Shown: piece after piece, positions 18,832 to 27,325 of the stretch
Layout: the number at the start of each line of letters is the position of its first letter
How positions within the stretch are numbered: the first letter of the stretch is position 1
Assembly: GCA_028693705.1 (NCBI GenBank)
Contig: JAQUUX010000011.1
Span: 1-48,936, forward strand
Direction of reading: 5' to 3'
From: Lachnospiraceae bacterium
GTDB lineage: Bacteria; Bacillota; Clostridia; Lachnospirales; Lachnospiraceae
Length of the DNA: 48,936 nt
Program-made: the position numbers and the translations under genes
The notes under the pieces: model-generated
Database searches by the model: none
What the model was told of the DNA's origin: nothing
Seen by the model: the letters and a program-made list of their open reading frames with translations, nothing else

Positions 18832-19202
18832 AAGATCCGTTCTACACTTTCCGCCCGTTCTGCCAGACTGCACAAATATTTTCCAAGACGTTCCCTGTAC
18901 AGTCGTTCTTCTATAGACAAGGGTACGATCCCGTTTCCAATTTCATCACAGATTATAATAATGTTGGAATGATCTATTAAAAGCTGATCCGCTGTCGTCT
19001 CCGGATCTTTTCTTTCTTCCAGCATTTTTTGAAACCAGTCCTGAAAATCATTCCATATCCAAGTTCCTTCAACAGGAATCTGTATTTCATCTGTTTTATA
19101 TTTATTTTCCACACCATATAAAACAGCATCCTGTAACAATCCGGATGTACGATACACATATTGCAGCTTACCCTGGCAGCATCCTCCAATGATTAATTTC
19201 AT
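18804..19202 (-). CDS. short, divergent CobU-like protein
   Basis: A 132-residue protein beginning MKLIIGGCCQGKLQY. This resembles the N-terminal strand and P-loop of the CobU kinase/guanylyltransferase, but the canonical GGxRSGKS loop is replaced by GGCCQGK, and the later part (IIICDEIGNGIVPLSIEERLYRERLGKYLCSLAERAE) matches the C-terminal CobU segment. The middle portion is shortened relative to the true cobU in the same operon (189 residues). It may be a paralogue with a changed or lost activity, or a partner of the other CobU. The ribosome site is weak (GGGTAT). The start was chosen because it opens the conserved strand, and an upstream in-frame extension would run into cobS. Confidence 0.7.
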   Translation of the reverse strand: MKLIIGGCCQGKLQYVYRTSGLLQDAVLYGVENKYKTDEIQIPVEGTWIWNDFQDWFQKMLEERKDPETTADQLLIDHSNIIIICDEIGNGIVPLSIEERLYRERLGKYLCSLAERAESVERILCGLSQKLK

Positions 19203-19231
19203 AATTATACCCAGACCATATTGGTTTCCTT

Positions 19232-20002
19232 TCAACATAAATTTATAACACACATTCCTGCTATCAAAACAATTTGAACACCTTCACAGAGTGTCACAAA
19301 AAAACCTGCGGTATCACCGGTAATTCCCCCAAATTCTTTTCTGCTTTTTCTTTTATAAAAAACATATGTTAAGGCTGATCCTGCAAATAAAACAAAACCA
19401 CCTGTTTTGGAATTATAAATAAGAAAAGCGGCGCAGCATATTAATTCTATAAAGAGCATTGCCTTTACCATTTTTTCTTTTGCTTTATCCGAAAATAAAA
19501 ACAACATTCCCTCTCCCCTGGCATTGGGAAGCATAACTGCACCTATGCTACTGAAAATCCTGGATAACATATATCCGCCGGCTAATAATAAAACAGCTCG
19601 AGTACCTGACAATTCACTATAACAGCCCACGTAGATCAGATAATATAGCACCAGTTCAATCACAGCAAAAGCTCCCAGATGAGAATCTTTCAAGATTTCC
19701 AGCTTTCTACTTTTGTTCTGGTAAGAATGAAGTGCGTCCATGGTATCCAGAAAACCATCCAGATGAATCCCTCCTGAGATCATCACCGGTATTGCCGCAC
19801 CAATTGCAGTAAAGCATAATATCCCGATTCCAAAATAGCTGCACAGCCAATACCAGCCAATTGTAATCACTCCAATGACACCGCCAATCAGAGGGAAAAA
19901 TCCGAGTATGTATTGCATATCCTCATCCTCCCATGAAAACTGCGGCATCGGGATTTTTGAATACATGGAAAAAGCAATCAAAAATGATTTGATAAATGAC
20001 AT
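19232..20002 (-). CDS. cobS: adenosylcobinamide-GDP ribazoletransferase (cobalamin synthase)
   Basis: A 256-residue polytopic membrane enzyme that joins adenosylcobinamide-GDP and alpha-ribazole (phosphate). Family marks are MYSKIPMPQFSWEDEDMQYILGFFP at the N-terminus and GIHLDGFLDTMDALHSY with its Asp-rich catalytic motif. Several membrane segments follow, with TGDTAGFFVTLCE near the C-terminus. The ATG at 20002 lies behind AAAGGAA with normal spacing and 14 bases after the cobU stop. A longer in-frame opening that overlaps cobU is rejected because its extra residues are Cys-rich and unlike the family. Confidence 0.93.
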   Translation of the reverse strand: MSFIKSFLIAFSMYSKIPMPQFSWEDEDMQYILGFFPLIGGVIGVITIGWYWLCSYFGIGILCFTAIGAAIPVMISGGIHLDGFLDTMDALHSYQNKSRKLEILKDSHLGAFAVIELVLYYLIYVGCYSELSGTRAVLLLAGGYMLSRIFSSIGAVMLPNARGEGMLFLFSDKAKEKMVKAMLFIELICCAAFLIYNSKTGGFVLFAGSALTYVFYKRKSRKEFGGITGDTAGFFVTLCEGVQIVLIAGMCVINLC

Positions 20003-20016
20003 TTCTATTCCTTTCC

Positions 20017-20586
20017 TTATTGCGTAATATTCGCTAATGGTAAAGTACCCTTCCATACCACAGGCAACGCACACACTATCTCGACAACTACATCTGCATC
20101 CTCTGCCAGCAAACAATTTACTCTTCCCAACAGTTTTTGATATTTTATGACACTTTCGTCATATTTTATCCCATCTTCAAAAATATTATTTGAAACTGCT
20201 ACCAGATGCTTTGTGTTAAGAGAAAGATTCTTAATCTTCCCTGTGATCTTTTTCGCTATTTCATCAAGTTCCGCTTGTTTCCAATAGTCATCCTCTGCAA
20301 AAAAAGTGTTTGCCACAAGGTTTGATACACATTCCAATAACATAATATTTTCTTTTGATTGTATTTCCTTTACTGCATTTTCCACATGGATCGGATATTC
20401 CAAAGTAATGAACCCTTTTCCGTCCCGTAATCTTCGGTGTTTATCGATTCTGTCTTTAGCCTCTGCACTGTCACTTTCCATTGTTGCAACATAATATAAG
20501 GATTCTTTGTGTTGCAGACTTTTAACCAGTTCTTCTGCATAAGCAGATTTACCGCTTCCACTTCCTCCAAGGAGCAAAAACAACAT
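20017..20586 (-). CDS. cobU: adenosylcobinamide kinase / adenosylcobinamide-phosphate guanylyltransferase
   Basis: A 189-residue bifunctional enzyme that phosphorylates adenosylcobinamide and then transfers GMP to it. The P-loop is intact as LLLGGSGSGKSAYAEEL at the N-terminus. YYVATMESDSAEAKDRIDKHRRLR carries the conserved region with the guanylylated His, and LECVSNLVANTFF and LVAVSNNIFEDGI follow as in CobU. The gene lies 27 bases downstream of cobT and 14 bases before cobS. It is the full-length copy; a short, divergent CobU-like gene lies two genes further on. Confidence 0.94.
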   Translation of the reverse strand: MLFLLLGGSGSGKSAYAEELVKSLQHKESLYYVATMESDSAEAKDRIDKHRRLRDGKGFITLEYPIHVENAVKEIQSKENIMLLECVSNLVANTFFAEDDYWKQAELDEIAKKITGKIKNLSLNTKHLVAVSNNIFEDGIKYDESVIKYQKLLGRVNCLLAEDADVVVEIVCALPVVWKGTLPLANITQ

Positions 20587-20613
20587 TCTATTTCTCCTCT
20601 CTCCCGGTGATTT

Positions 20614-21669
20614 TTACAATCTTTCATATGGATCCATATGAATCGTCCTGAAAGTACTTTCTCCATAGAAAACTGCCATAACAGGTTTCAGCATAGCCAG
20701 TAATAAAACTGCTCCCGTACCTTCTCCCAACGCAAGTTCTGCATCCAGTACCGGTTTTAGCCTTAACTCCTGCAACAGTTTTTCCGCCGCCGGTTCCTTG
20801 CTTTTATGGGAAGCTATCAAATAATTCTTCACTCCGGGTACTATTCTATTAGCCAGTACTGCTGCCACAACACTAATCACGCCGTCTAATACTACCGGTA
20901 CTCCATAGATACCAGCTCCAATACAAATTCCTGCCATACCTGCAATATCCAATCCACCGACACATTGCAATAAATAGAGGGGATCCTTAAAAGGCGCATA
21001 TCTTTGTAAGGCATCCCGAATAACGTTGCATTTATGTAACAATCCCTGTTCGTTTAGTCCGGCCCCTTTTCCTGTAACTGATTCCGGATTACAGGATAAC
21101 AATTCCGCTGCTAATGCACTGCTGGTGGTAGTATTTCCAATCCCCATTTCACCAGTTGCCAAAATATCGTATCCTTTTTCTTTACAATCTTGTACTAATT
21201 TCATTCCCGTAAAAATTGCCTGAATCGCCTGTTGTTCTGTCATGGCAGGCTCTTTAACAAAATTTCTGGTTCCCATGGCAACTTTACAATCCAATACATT
21301 CTCCAGTTTTTCTGCTTTATTGATTCCAATATCTATTGGAATCACTTGAACATCTCCTGCTTTTGCCATAAGACATACTGATGATTTTCCTTTTCCCATG
21401 TTCTCTGCGACCAGCGCGGTTACCTCTTGTCCTGATTGACTGATGTTTTCTTCCACCACTCCATTATCTGCACACATGACGAGTACTGCTGCTTTGGAAC
21501 AACTTGGTCTCTCTGTCTTTTGAACAGCTGCGATTCTGGCTGTCATAGATTCAAAAACCCCAAGACTATCCAATGGTTTTGCAATGCTATCCCATTTTGT
21601 TTTTACCTTACGGTAATATTTTGATTCCAGTTCCTCTACCTGTATAGAAAACAATTCCTGTCTTGTCAT
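20614..21669 (-). CDS. cobT: nicotinate-nucleotide--dimethylbenzimidazole phosphoribosyltransferase
   Basis: A 351-residue CobT that makes alpha-ribazole phosphate from nicotinate mononucleotide and a lower-ligand base. Family marks are [20 protein letters not shown] at the N-terminus, [37 protein letters not shown] and the catalytic Glu in [12 protein letters not shown] near the C-terminus. No gene for making dimethylbenzimidazole (bluB or bza type) lies in the window, so the base used is unknown. The start overlaps the cobQ stop by 4 bases (ATGA). Confidence 0.95.
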   Translation of the reverse strand: MTRQELFSIQVEELESKYYRKVKTKWDSIAKPLDSLGVFESMTARIAAVQKTERPSCSKAAVLVMCADNGVVEENISQSGQEVTALVAENMGKGKSSVCLMAKAGDVQVIPIDIGINKAEKLENVLDCKVAMGTRNFVKEPAMTEQQAIQAIFTGMKLVQDCKEKGYDILATGEMGIGNTTTSSALAAELLSCNPESVTGKGAGLNEQGLLHKCNVIRDALQRYAPFKDPLYLLQCVGGLDIAGMAGICIGAGIYGVPVVLDGVISVVAAVLANRIVPGVKNYLIASHKSKEPAAEKLLQELRLKPVLDAELALGEGTGAVLLLAMLKPVMAVFYGESTFRTIHMDPYERL

Positions 21670-23141
21670 TTATTCGATCCTCTTGTTATATCCATAATCT
21701 TGTAAATGCGTTCCATATCCAAATTCTGCCGAAGCATATTTGCCAATTTATCGTATTGACTTTCTTTAAAAGACCGGTAACTTCCCGACATGTTATTCTG
21801 CATAATATCCTGATAATCAATTCCTTTTCTATCCGCCAGTGCAGCTACAACAGCTGTTGCAATTCCATCTTCATCAAAAATACCATGAATATAAGTTCCG
21901 TAAATATCCGGTAAACAAAGAATACTCTCCGTTTGCGGTTCACTTCTTCCCATATGAATTTCATAACCACTGAACTTCATCCCGGAAATACACGATAAGC
22001 CTCCCGGCAAAGTATTAAAATTTCCCTGCACCCTGGTTCTTATTTTCTGCTGGTCCATTACTGTAGTCACAGGTAATAGTTCCATGCCCCGAAGGCTGCC
22101 TCCCTCTTCAACATCATAGGGATCTGCAATCGATTTTCCCATCATTTGATAACCGCCACAGATACCAAAGATAATCGCTTTTCCTTTTTGTTTTAAAATT
22201 GCCGATTCCAAACCACTTTGTCTCATCCATTTCAAATCTCCCATGGTATTCTTGCTTCCCGGCAATATGATCATGTCCGCCTGCTTCAGTTCATCCGGTC
22301 CGGTTACAAAACTGACTGCGACACCATCTACCGTATCAAAAACATTAATGTCCGTAAAATTTGAAATATGTGGAAATCTTATCACTGCAATACGAATAAG
22401 TCCCTGTTTATGCTGATCTAAACGCTCACTCAGACTATCTTCATCATCTAATTCCAATGAGATATAGGGAAGGGTTCCGATAACATCTATTCCTGTTTTC
22501 TTTTCCAGCATAGCAATTCCCGGATCTAAGATAGTTTTATCACCTCGAAATTTGTTAATAATCAATCCCTGGATTCTCTGCTGTTCTTTTGCTTCCAGTA
22601 GCATCATGGTTCCTAACAGCTGTGCAAAAACACCACCCCTGTCAATATCTCCCACCAGTAATACCGGAGCATCTATCAATTCCGCCAGTCCCATATTCAC
22701 AATATCATTTTCCCGTAAATTGATCTCTGCCGGACTGCCGGCTCCTTCGATTACAATAATATCTGCCTGTTCTTCCAACGAATGATACGCTTTTAATATA
22801 GAAGGAATCAGTTCTTTTTTATAAGCAAAATAATCTCTGGCAGACATATTACCCAAAACTTCACCATTTACGATGACCTGTGACCCTGTATCATTTGTTG
22901 GCTTTAACAAAATGGGATTCATACAGACAAGAGGTTCTATCCCAGCCGCCTCAGCCTGCATCACCTGCGCCCGTCCCATTTCCAGACCTTCCTCTGTAAT
23001 AAAAGAATTCAGTGCCATATTCTGAGACTTAAATGGCACGACTCTATATCCATCCTGATGAAAAATCCTGCATAAGCCTGCAGCTATAATGCTTTTTCCC
23101 GCATTTGACATAGTGCCCTGTATCATAATAGATTTGGACAT
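21666..23141 (-). CDS. cbiP: adenosylcobyric acid synthase (glutamine-hydrolysing)
   Basis: First gene of the cobalamin operon; 491 residues. The P-loop-like N-terminus [22 protein letters not shown] and the amidotransferase Cys in [14 protein letters not shown] identify CobQ/CbiP, which amidates side chains b, d, e and g. [11 protein letters not shown] is a CobQ signature. The ATG follows AGGAGG, and that ribosome site is part of a hairpin stem followed by T7, downstream of a cobalamin riboswitch, so translation and/or transcription should fall when cobalamin is plentiful. Confidence 0.95.
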   Translation of the reverse strand: MSKSIMIQGTMSNAGKSIIAAGLCRIFHQDGYRVVPFKSQNMALNSFITEEGLEMGRAQVMQAEAAGIEPLVCMNPILLKPTNDTGSQVIVNGEVLGNMSARDYFAYKKELIPSILKAYHSLEEQADIIVIEGAGSPAEINLRENDIVNMGLAELIDAPVLLVGDIDRGGVFAQLLGTMMLLEAKEQQRIQGLIINKFRGDKTILDPGIAMLEKKTGIDVIGTLPYISLELDDEDSLSERLDQHKQGLIRIAVIRFPHISNFTDINVFDTVDGVAVSFVTGPDELKQADMIILPGSKNTMGDLKWMRQSGLESAILKQKGKAIIFGICGGYQMMGKSIADPYDVEEGGSLRGMELLPVTTVMDQQKIRTRVQGNFNTLPGGLSCISGMKFSGYEIHMGRSEPQTESILCLPDIYGTYIHGIFDEDGIATAVVAALADRKGIDYQDIMQNNMSGSYRSFKESQYDKLANMLRQNLDMERIYKIMDITRGSNK

Positions 23142-23173
23142 AAAAAAACCTCCTTGCCACTTTGGGCACGGAG
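23142..23173 (-). promoter_or_regulatory. riboswitch expression platform: hairpin that masks the cbiP ribosome site
   Basis: Read on the minus strand, CTCCGTGCC and GGCAAGGAG can pair over 9 positions with one mismatch around a 6-base loop, and T7 follows directly before the ATG of cbiP. The 3' arm contains the AGGAG ribosome site. The same hairpin could therefore act as a translational sequestrator and, with its U run, as an intrinsic terminator. It lies directly downstream of the cobalamin aptamer. Confidence 0.7.
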
Positions 23174-23204
23174 ATATAAAAAGAGCCTATAAAAATCCTC
23201 TCAT

Positions 23205-23400
23205 CCGATGCAAACCAGTTTCTCGTGGCTGTATACAACTTCATACCCGGCAGGTCTCCTGGCTGAAAGCATTTCGATCTAAGCCGCCTTCCCAATCTTA
23301 CGATCAGTGGCATATGGCACGATCTGCTTATCACAGTGACGAGTTCGTACAGGATTCTCACCTGTTTCCCTTTTCACCAACATTTTTAAAGCATATATGA
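23205..23400 (-). promoter_or_regulatory. cobalamin riboswitch aptamer
   Basis: On the minus strand the conserved blocks appear in order: GGGAAACAGGTGAGAATCC, then ACTCGTCACTGTGA, GCCACTG, GGGAAGGC and the B12 box GCCAGGAGACCTGCC (23249-23263). This is the standard AdoCbl-type aptamer layout. It precedes cbiP and the whole cobalamin operon. The outer limits are approximate because the closing stem was not resolved by eye. Confidence 0.95.
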
Positions 23401-23461
23401 AACTTTTTCTTATAAAAATGTCAGCACCAGTGTATGGATTTAGTTTTGTTCTTAGTTTCCC

Positions 23462-23490
23462 ATTATAGAATAAAAGATGTGATTATTCCA
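23462..23490 (-). promoter_or_regulatory. possible promoter of the cobalamin operon
   Basis: On the minus strand a TATAAT -10 box occupies 23462-23467, about 70 bases before the aptamer. The -35 region 17 bases upstream (TGGAAT) is poor. The placement is sensible for an operon led by the riboswitch, but the call rests mostly on the -10 box. Confidence 0.4.
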
Positions 23491-23565
23491 GTTCTTTCTG
23501 TTATACTATAGTGGATTTGCATTTTTGCAAGTCATTTACAAATTTTAAGGTGAAGGTATTTACTA

Positions 23566-24324
23566 ATGACACTTACTCCAATGACTTTTCTTATCGTTTG
23601 TCCTTTGATCTTTTTGGCCGGTTTTGTAGATTCTATTGCCGGCGGTGGCGGTATTGTTTCTCTTCCCGCTTATTTACTGGCTGGTTTACCTATGCATCTT
23701 GCTATCGGTACCAACAAATTTTCTTCCTCAATTGGAACAATTGTATCCACTACCCGTTATCTGAAAAACGGCTGTGTAGTAAAATTTTTAATTCTGCCCA
23801 CGGTCATTGCAGCACTTATAGGTTCCGGCATTGGTTCGCAATTATCGCTTCGTACAGATGAACAGGTTCTAAAATATATATTAATGTTTGTACTTCCTAT
23901 GGTTGCTCTTTTAGTTCTCTTTAAAAAAGAACTTCCCGAGACAACAGATATAAATATATCCAAAAAGAAACAAATTGTAATTGCCGTTTTTTTTGCTTTT
24001 CTAATCGGAGGATATGATGGCTACTATGGTCCGGGAACCGGCACTTTTATGGTACTTGCTCTGACACAATTTGCAAAGTTAGATATCAAATCTGCCTCCG
24101 GTAATACCAAATGTATTAATCTGACCAGTAATTTAACTGCACTTGTTACATTTTTAATCAATGGAACTGTGCTTATTCCCTTAGGAATGGCAGCAGTTGT
24201 CTGCAGCGTCCTGGGCAATTATCTCGGATCCGGACTTGCCATTCACAATGGAAGCCGTATTATTCGACCAGTTATTCTCATCGTCATTGCTCTTTTATTT
24301 CTAAAAATAGTGACCGGCAATTAA
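23566..24324 (+). CDS. TauE/SafE-family (TSUP) membrane transporter
   Basis: A 252-residue integral membrane protein of the sulfite exporter TauE/SafE (DUF81) family. The N-terminal repeat LIFLAGFVDSIAGGGGIVSLPAYLLAG with its glycine-rich loop is typical, followed by AIGTNKFSSSIGT. The second half repeats the pattern (FLIGGYDGYYGPGTGTFMVLAL, SASGNTKCINLTSNL). About seven to eight hydrophobic segments are visible. Members move small organosulfur or carboxylate anions; the substrate here cannot be told. AAGGTGAAGG lies about 10 bases before the ATG. The gene is divergent from the cobalamin operon and could be unrelated to it, though export or uptake of an anion tied to neighbouring pathways is possible. 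Confidence 0.88.
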   Translation: MTLTPMTFLIVCPLIFLAGFVDSIAGGGGIVSLPAYLLAGLPMHLAIGTNKFSSSIGTIVSTTRYLKNGCVVKFLILPTVIAALIGSGIGSQLSLRTDEQVLKYILMFVLPMVALLVLFKKELPETTDINISKKKQIVIAVFFAFLIGGYDGYYGPGTGTFMVLALTQFAKLDIKSASGNTKCINLTSNLTALVTFLINGTVLIPLGMAAVVCSVLGNYLGSGLAIHNGSRIIRPVILIVIALLFLKIVTGN

Positions 24325-24336
24325 CTTGCCGGCCAC
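24308..24336. terminator. possible terminator between convergent genes
   Basis: An inverted repeat CCGGCAA / TTGCCGG around the TSUP stop codon, with a 5-base loop, lies between the convergent TSUP and NRAMP-like genes. The T tract on the plus strand is interrupted, so its strength is doubtful. Confidence 0.45.
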
Positions 24337-24368
24337 CATCTTAAATTCTTTTATTTTACTGTATAACC

Positions 24369-25637
24369 CTATGCTGCTAATAATGCCTGTAAACTGGTCA
24401 TAAATGCTGTCATGTTTCGAGCAGCGATTACCAGGAAAATTACGATAACCAATACAACCAAAACATTAAACCAAGCTTTATTTGCATATTCTTTCATGAT
24501 ATTCTTATCATTTGCTACAATTAACAGCAGAACACCTGTAATAGGTAGCAGGAACGCATTAGCTGCCTGTGCAAATAAAATGATCTGTGTTGGTGATGCA
24601 CCCAATGTACAAACTGCGATAATACCAAATGCCAAAACAATTATCCAGAAAATCTTGAATTTTCCCTTAGACATATCTTCGCCCCAACCCAGAATACCGG
24701 ATGAAGCAAATGCTGCTGCCAAAGGTGCTGTAATAGTAGAAGTAATACCTGCTGAAAATAAACCAATACCAAAGAACATTGTTGCCCAAGAACCTAACAA
24801 TGGCTCTAAAGCTACAGCCATATCTCCACCTGAGGAAATAGTACCTCCATTTGCATGAATAGTTGCAGCTGCACAAACAATGATTGCCATAGAAATTAAA
24901 CCGCCAAGACCAATAGATATAACACTATCAACTCTGGAATTAGCCAGACCTTCTGCTACTTCATCGTCATTTGCCCATTTCTTAGAAGCAGATGAAGCAT
25001 GAAGATAAATATTATAAGGTACAACTGTTGTTCCCATTAATGCTGCAATAGTCATCCAGCCGGAACCTTCCGGAACACCAAATCCAAACATACCAGAGAA
25101 TAATGCGCCCCAATCCGGTTTTGCTGCAAAAGCACAAATGAAGAATACAACACCCATGACTACTACCAAACCGGTTAAAATCTTTTCTATGTATTTATAA
25201 CTTCCTGAGAATAACAGGACGAATGCAATAATACCAAGGATCAATGCTAAAATAATTTTTCCTGTGCCGTTATTCAATGATGGAACTGCAACCTGTAAGC
25301 CTAATACAGCACCTGAGATATTACCAGTTTCATAAGCAATATTTCCAATAAATACAGCGCCGATAACAAGAATCGCCAATAAAATTCTAGTTGCATTATT
25401 TGTGAATTTTGCACGAAGTGCTTCACCAAGTCCCATATGGGATACGATACCAAGTCTTGCTGCCATAGACTGCATAATAATAACAGAAATAACTGAGAGT
25501 AACATTGCCCATAACAGGGTGTATCCGTAATTTGCTCCGGATGTGGAACAGGATGTAACAGTACCCGGTCCAATAAAAGCTGCTGCTACCAATGCTCCGG
25601 GACCTACATTTTTTAATCTGTTTTTTAATTTTTCCAT
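24369..25637 (-). CDS. NRAMP-family-like transporter lacking canonical metal-binding residues
   Basis: A 422-residue membrane protein with the NRAMP (MntH/DMT1) layout of about 11 helices. The conserved GPG start (KNVGPGALVAAAFIGPGTVT) aligns with the first NRAMP helix. The family's metal-binding DPGN is here GPGT, and the helix-6 MPHN motif is VPYN (GTTVVPYNIYLHAS). So the Asp, Asn, Met and the nearby His used for metal binding and proton coupling in typical members are all replaced. In Bacillus subtilis a homologous protein, YcsG, sits in the same type of operon (ycsFGI-kip). It is the last gene of the oxoprolinase operon, 101 bases after pxpA, with AAAGGAG ahead of the start. A role in uptake of an organic substrate of the operon or of a different cation is possible; this is inference. 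Confidence 0.85.
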   Translation of the reverse strand: MEKLKNRLKNVGPGALVAAAFIGPGTVTSCSTSGANYGYTLLWAMLLSVISVIIMQSMAARLGIVSHMGLGEALRAKFTNNATRILLAILVIGAVFIGNIAYETGNISGAVLGLQVAVPSLNNGTGKIILALILGIIAFVLLFSGSYKYIEKILTGLVVVMGVVFFICAFAAKPDWGALFSGMFGFGVPEGSGWMTIAALMGTTVVPYNIYLHASSASKKWANDDEVAEGLANSRVDSVISIGLGGLISMAIIVCAAATIHANGGTISSGGDMAVALEPLLGSWATMFFGIGLFSAGITSTITAPLAAAFASSGILGWGEDMSKGKFKIFWIIVLAFGIIAVCTLGASPTQIILFAQAANAFLLPITGVLLLIVANDKNIMKEYANKAWFNVLVVLVIVIFLVIAARNMTAFMTSLQALLAA

Positions 25638-25738
25638 ACACTATTCTCCTTTTTTCTTGTTCTTATTTTTGGCCGTTTAAAAATAACCGGTTTCTATGTT
25701 TACTTCACTTGCCTCTTCCACAGACTGCAAAGACTGCT

Positions 25739-26500
25739 TTAGTTTCCTAAAGGTGCGATCCGAATATTCTCTGCCGTTAAAGCTTCTCTAATTTTCTTTA
25801 CGAACAGCAATGCTTTTTCTCCGTCTCCATGAACGCAGATAGAATCTGCTTTGATAGGAATATCTTTTCCGGTAACCGCAGTTACTCTACCTTCCTTTAT
25901 CATACGAACTACTCTTCTTACCGCTTCCTCTTCATCCTCAATCATGGCATCTGGTTTGGTTCTGGCTCTTAAGGAGCCATCCTCTTCATATGCCCTGTCT
26001 GCAAAAACTTCTTCAGCGGTTCTAAGACCTACCGCCTTTGCTGCTTTAATACTTTCACTTCCCGCAAGTCCCATTAAAATCAAAGTGGGATCTATCGCAT
26101 TAACTGCCTCTGCAATCGCATAAGCCAGATCTTGATTTTTAGCTGCTGTGTTATATAAAGCCCCGTGTGGTTTTACATGCTGCATGGTGATACCCTGCTG
26201 CCTGCAAAATGCCTGCAATGCTCCAACCTGATATGTTACATAGGCTGCTGCTTCTTTGGGTGATAAACCCATATTTCTTCTGCCAAATCCCTGCAGATCA
26301 GGATAACCCGGGTGAGCACCTACTGCTACGCCTGATAATCTTGCTGCCTTTACAGTCCGTTCCATAACCAGCGGATCTCCGGCATGGGCTCCACAGGCTA
26401 TATTCACAGAGGATACTATCTGAATTACTTTGCTATCCATACCGATGGAATAATGTCCAAAGCTCTCTCCCAGATCGCAATTTAAGTCTACCCGATACAT
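25739..26500 (-). CDS. pxpA: 5-oxoprolinase subunit A (LamB/YcsF family)
   Basis: A 253-residue protein with the diagnostic start VDLNCDLGESFGHYSIGMDS, then SVNIACGAHAGDPLVM and VGAHPGYPDLQGFGRR, and VKPHGALYN with ICVHGD near the end. These Asp/His clusters mark the LamB/YcsF family, a distorted-barrel fold likely to bind a metal. With PxpB and PxpC it forms the prokaryotic ATP-dependent 5-oxoprolinase that opens 5-oxoproline to glutamate. All three subunits are in this operon, but A is separated from B and C by accB, accC and ycsI. The ATG lies 24 bases after the ycsI stop with AAGGAGC upstream. Confidence 0.93.
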   Translation of the reverse strand: MYRVDLNCDLGESFGHYSIGMDSKVIQIVSSVNIACGAHAGDPLVMERTVKAARLSGVAVGAHPGYPDLQGFGRRNMGLSPKEAAAYVTYQVGALQAFCRQQGITMQHVKPHGALYNTAAKNQDLAYAIAEAVNAIDPTLILMGLAGSESIKAAKAVGLRTAEEVFADRAYEEDGSLRARTKPDAMIEDEEEAVRRVVRMIKEGRVTAVTGKDIPIKADSICVHGDGEKALLFVKKIREALTAENIRIAPLGN

Positions 26501-26524
26501 TTGTTTTGCTCCTTCCGTATTTCA

Positions 26525-27313
26525 CTATTCTTTTAAGGAAACATTCTTTACGTCCAACACCAGCATATGCCCTGGGGCATGTGTGATCGCAAGCTTCGGT
26601 TTTACATTCATGACAATAGACTGTGGTGTTACACCACATGGCCAGAATACCGGTACTTCGCCATCTTTTATGGTAACCGGGTCACCAAAATCCGGTTTTG
26701 CTATATCCTTGATTCCAATCATGGAAGGATCTCCTATATGAATCGGACTTCCATGAACTTTGGGAAGAGTTGCTGTTACTGTTACTGCTTTCACAATCTG
26801 TGAATAAGGTATCGGTCTCATGGACACTACCATTTTTCCGGAAAATTTTCCTGCCGGTATACAGTCAATATTAGTCATATACATTGGAACGTTGCAATGC
26901 TCTGTATTATGTCTAATCTCAATACCTGCCTCGATCATCTCGGATTCAAAACTAAAAGAACAACCAATTACAAAAGCAACAAAGTCATCTCTCCAATAAC
27001 TGGAAATATCTGTTACTTCTTCCTTCATAATACCATTCTCATATATGCGGTATTTCGGGAAGTCTGTATCAATATCACAATCCTTGGCAACAAATTTTGT
27101 AAGTCTGCTGCCTACATCAGTTACTTCAAGTACCGGGCAAGCTTTAGGGTTTCTTTGTGTAAACAAAAGAAAATCATAAGCCTCCTCCTTGGGTAAGATA
27201 ATGAGATTCGCCTGAGCATAACCCGGACAATAACCACTGGTTGGTTCTGTAAATTCACCGGTCCGGATTAAATGACGCAGTTCTCTGGGTGTCATGTTTA
27301 AATCTGCTTTCAT
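26525..27313 (-). CDS. UPF0317/DUF1445 protein (YcsI), D-glutamate-cyclase-like
   Basis: A 262-residue protein of the UPF0317 (DUF1445) family, long annotated as putative hydro-lyase. Visible are TPRELRHLIRTGEFTEPTSG, GYAQANLIILP, FVAFVIGCSFSFESEMIEAG, VSMRPI and VFWPCGVTPQSIVM with the conserved Cys. The mammalian mitochondrial D-glutamate cyclase that interconverts D-glutamate and 5-oxo-D-proline contains this family's domain, which fits a 5-oxoprolinase operon well. YcsI is also the neighbour of pxpA (ycsF) in Bacillus subtilis. So D-glutamate or 5-oxo-D-proline turnover is the best guess. It lies 12 bases after accC and is followed by pxpA. Confidence 0.85.
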   Translation of the reverse strand: MKADLNMTPRELRHLIRTGEFTEPTSGYCPGYAQANLIILPKEEAYDFLLFTQRNPKACPVLEVTDVGSRLTKFVAKDCDIDTDFPKYRIYENGIMKEEVTDISSYWRDDFVAFVIGCSFSFESEMIEAGIEIRHNTEHCNVPMYMTNIDCIPAGKFSGKMVVSMRPIPYSQIVKAVTVTATLPKVHGSPIHIGDPSMIGIKDIAKPDFGDPVTIKDGEVPVFWPCGVTPQSIVMNVKPKLAITHAPGHMLVLDVKNVSLKE

Positions 27314-27325
27314 GTTCGTGCCCTC

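Noticed and set aside
20003-20116. Longer N-terminus for cobS overlapping cobU
   Set aside because: The extra residues are Cys-rich and unlike the family, while the ATG at 20002 has a good ribosome site.
23044-23400. Open frames on both strands across the riboswitch
   Set aside because: They run through the aptamer and expression platform, resemble no protein and lack sensible starts.
24412-24858. A 148-codon plus-strand frame inside the NRAMP-like gene
   Set aside because: It is antisense to a clear membrane-protein gene and has no ribosome site or family resemblance.
25638-25738. A possible short peptide between pxpA and the NRAMP-like gene (ending about 25677)
   Set aside because: The open codons lack a start with a ribosome site and only follow on from the out-of-frame end of pxpA.
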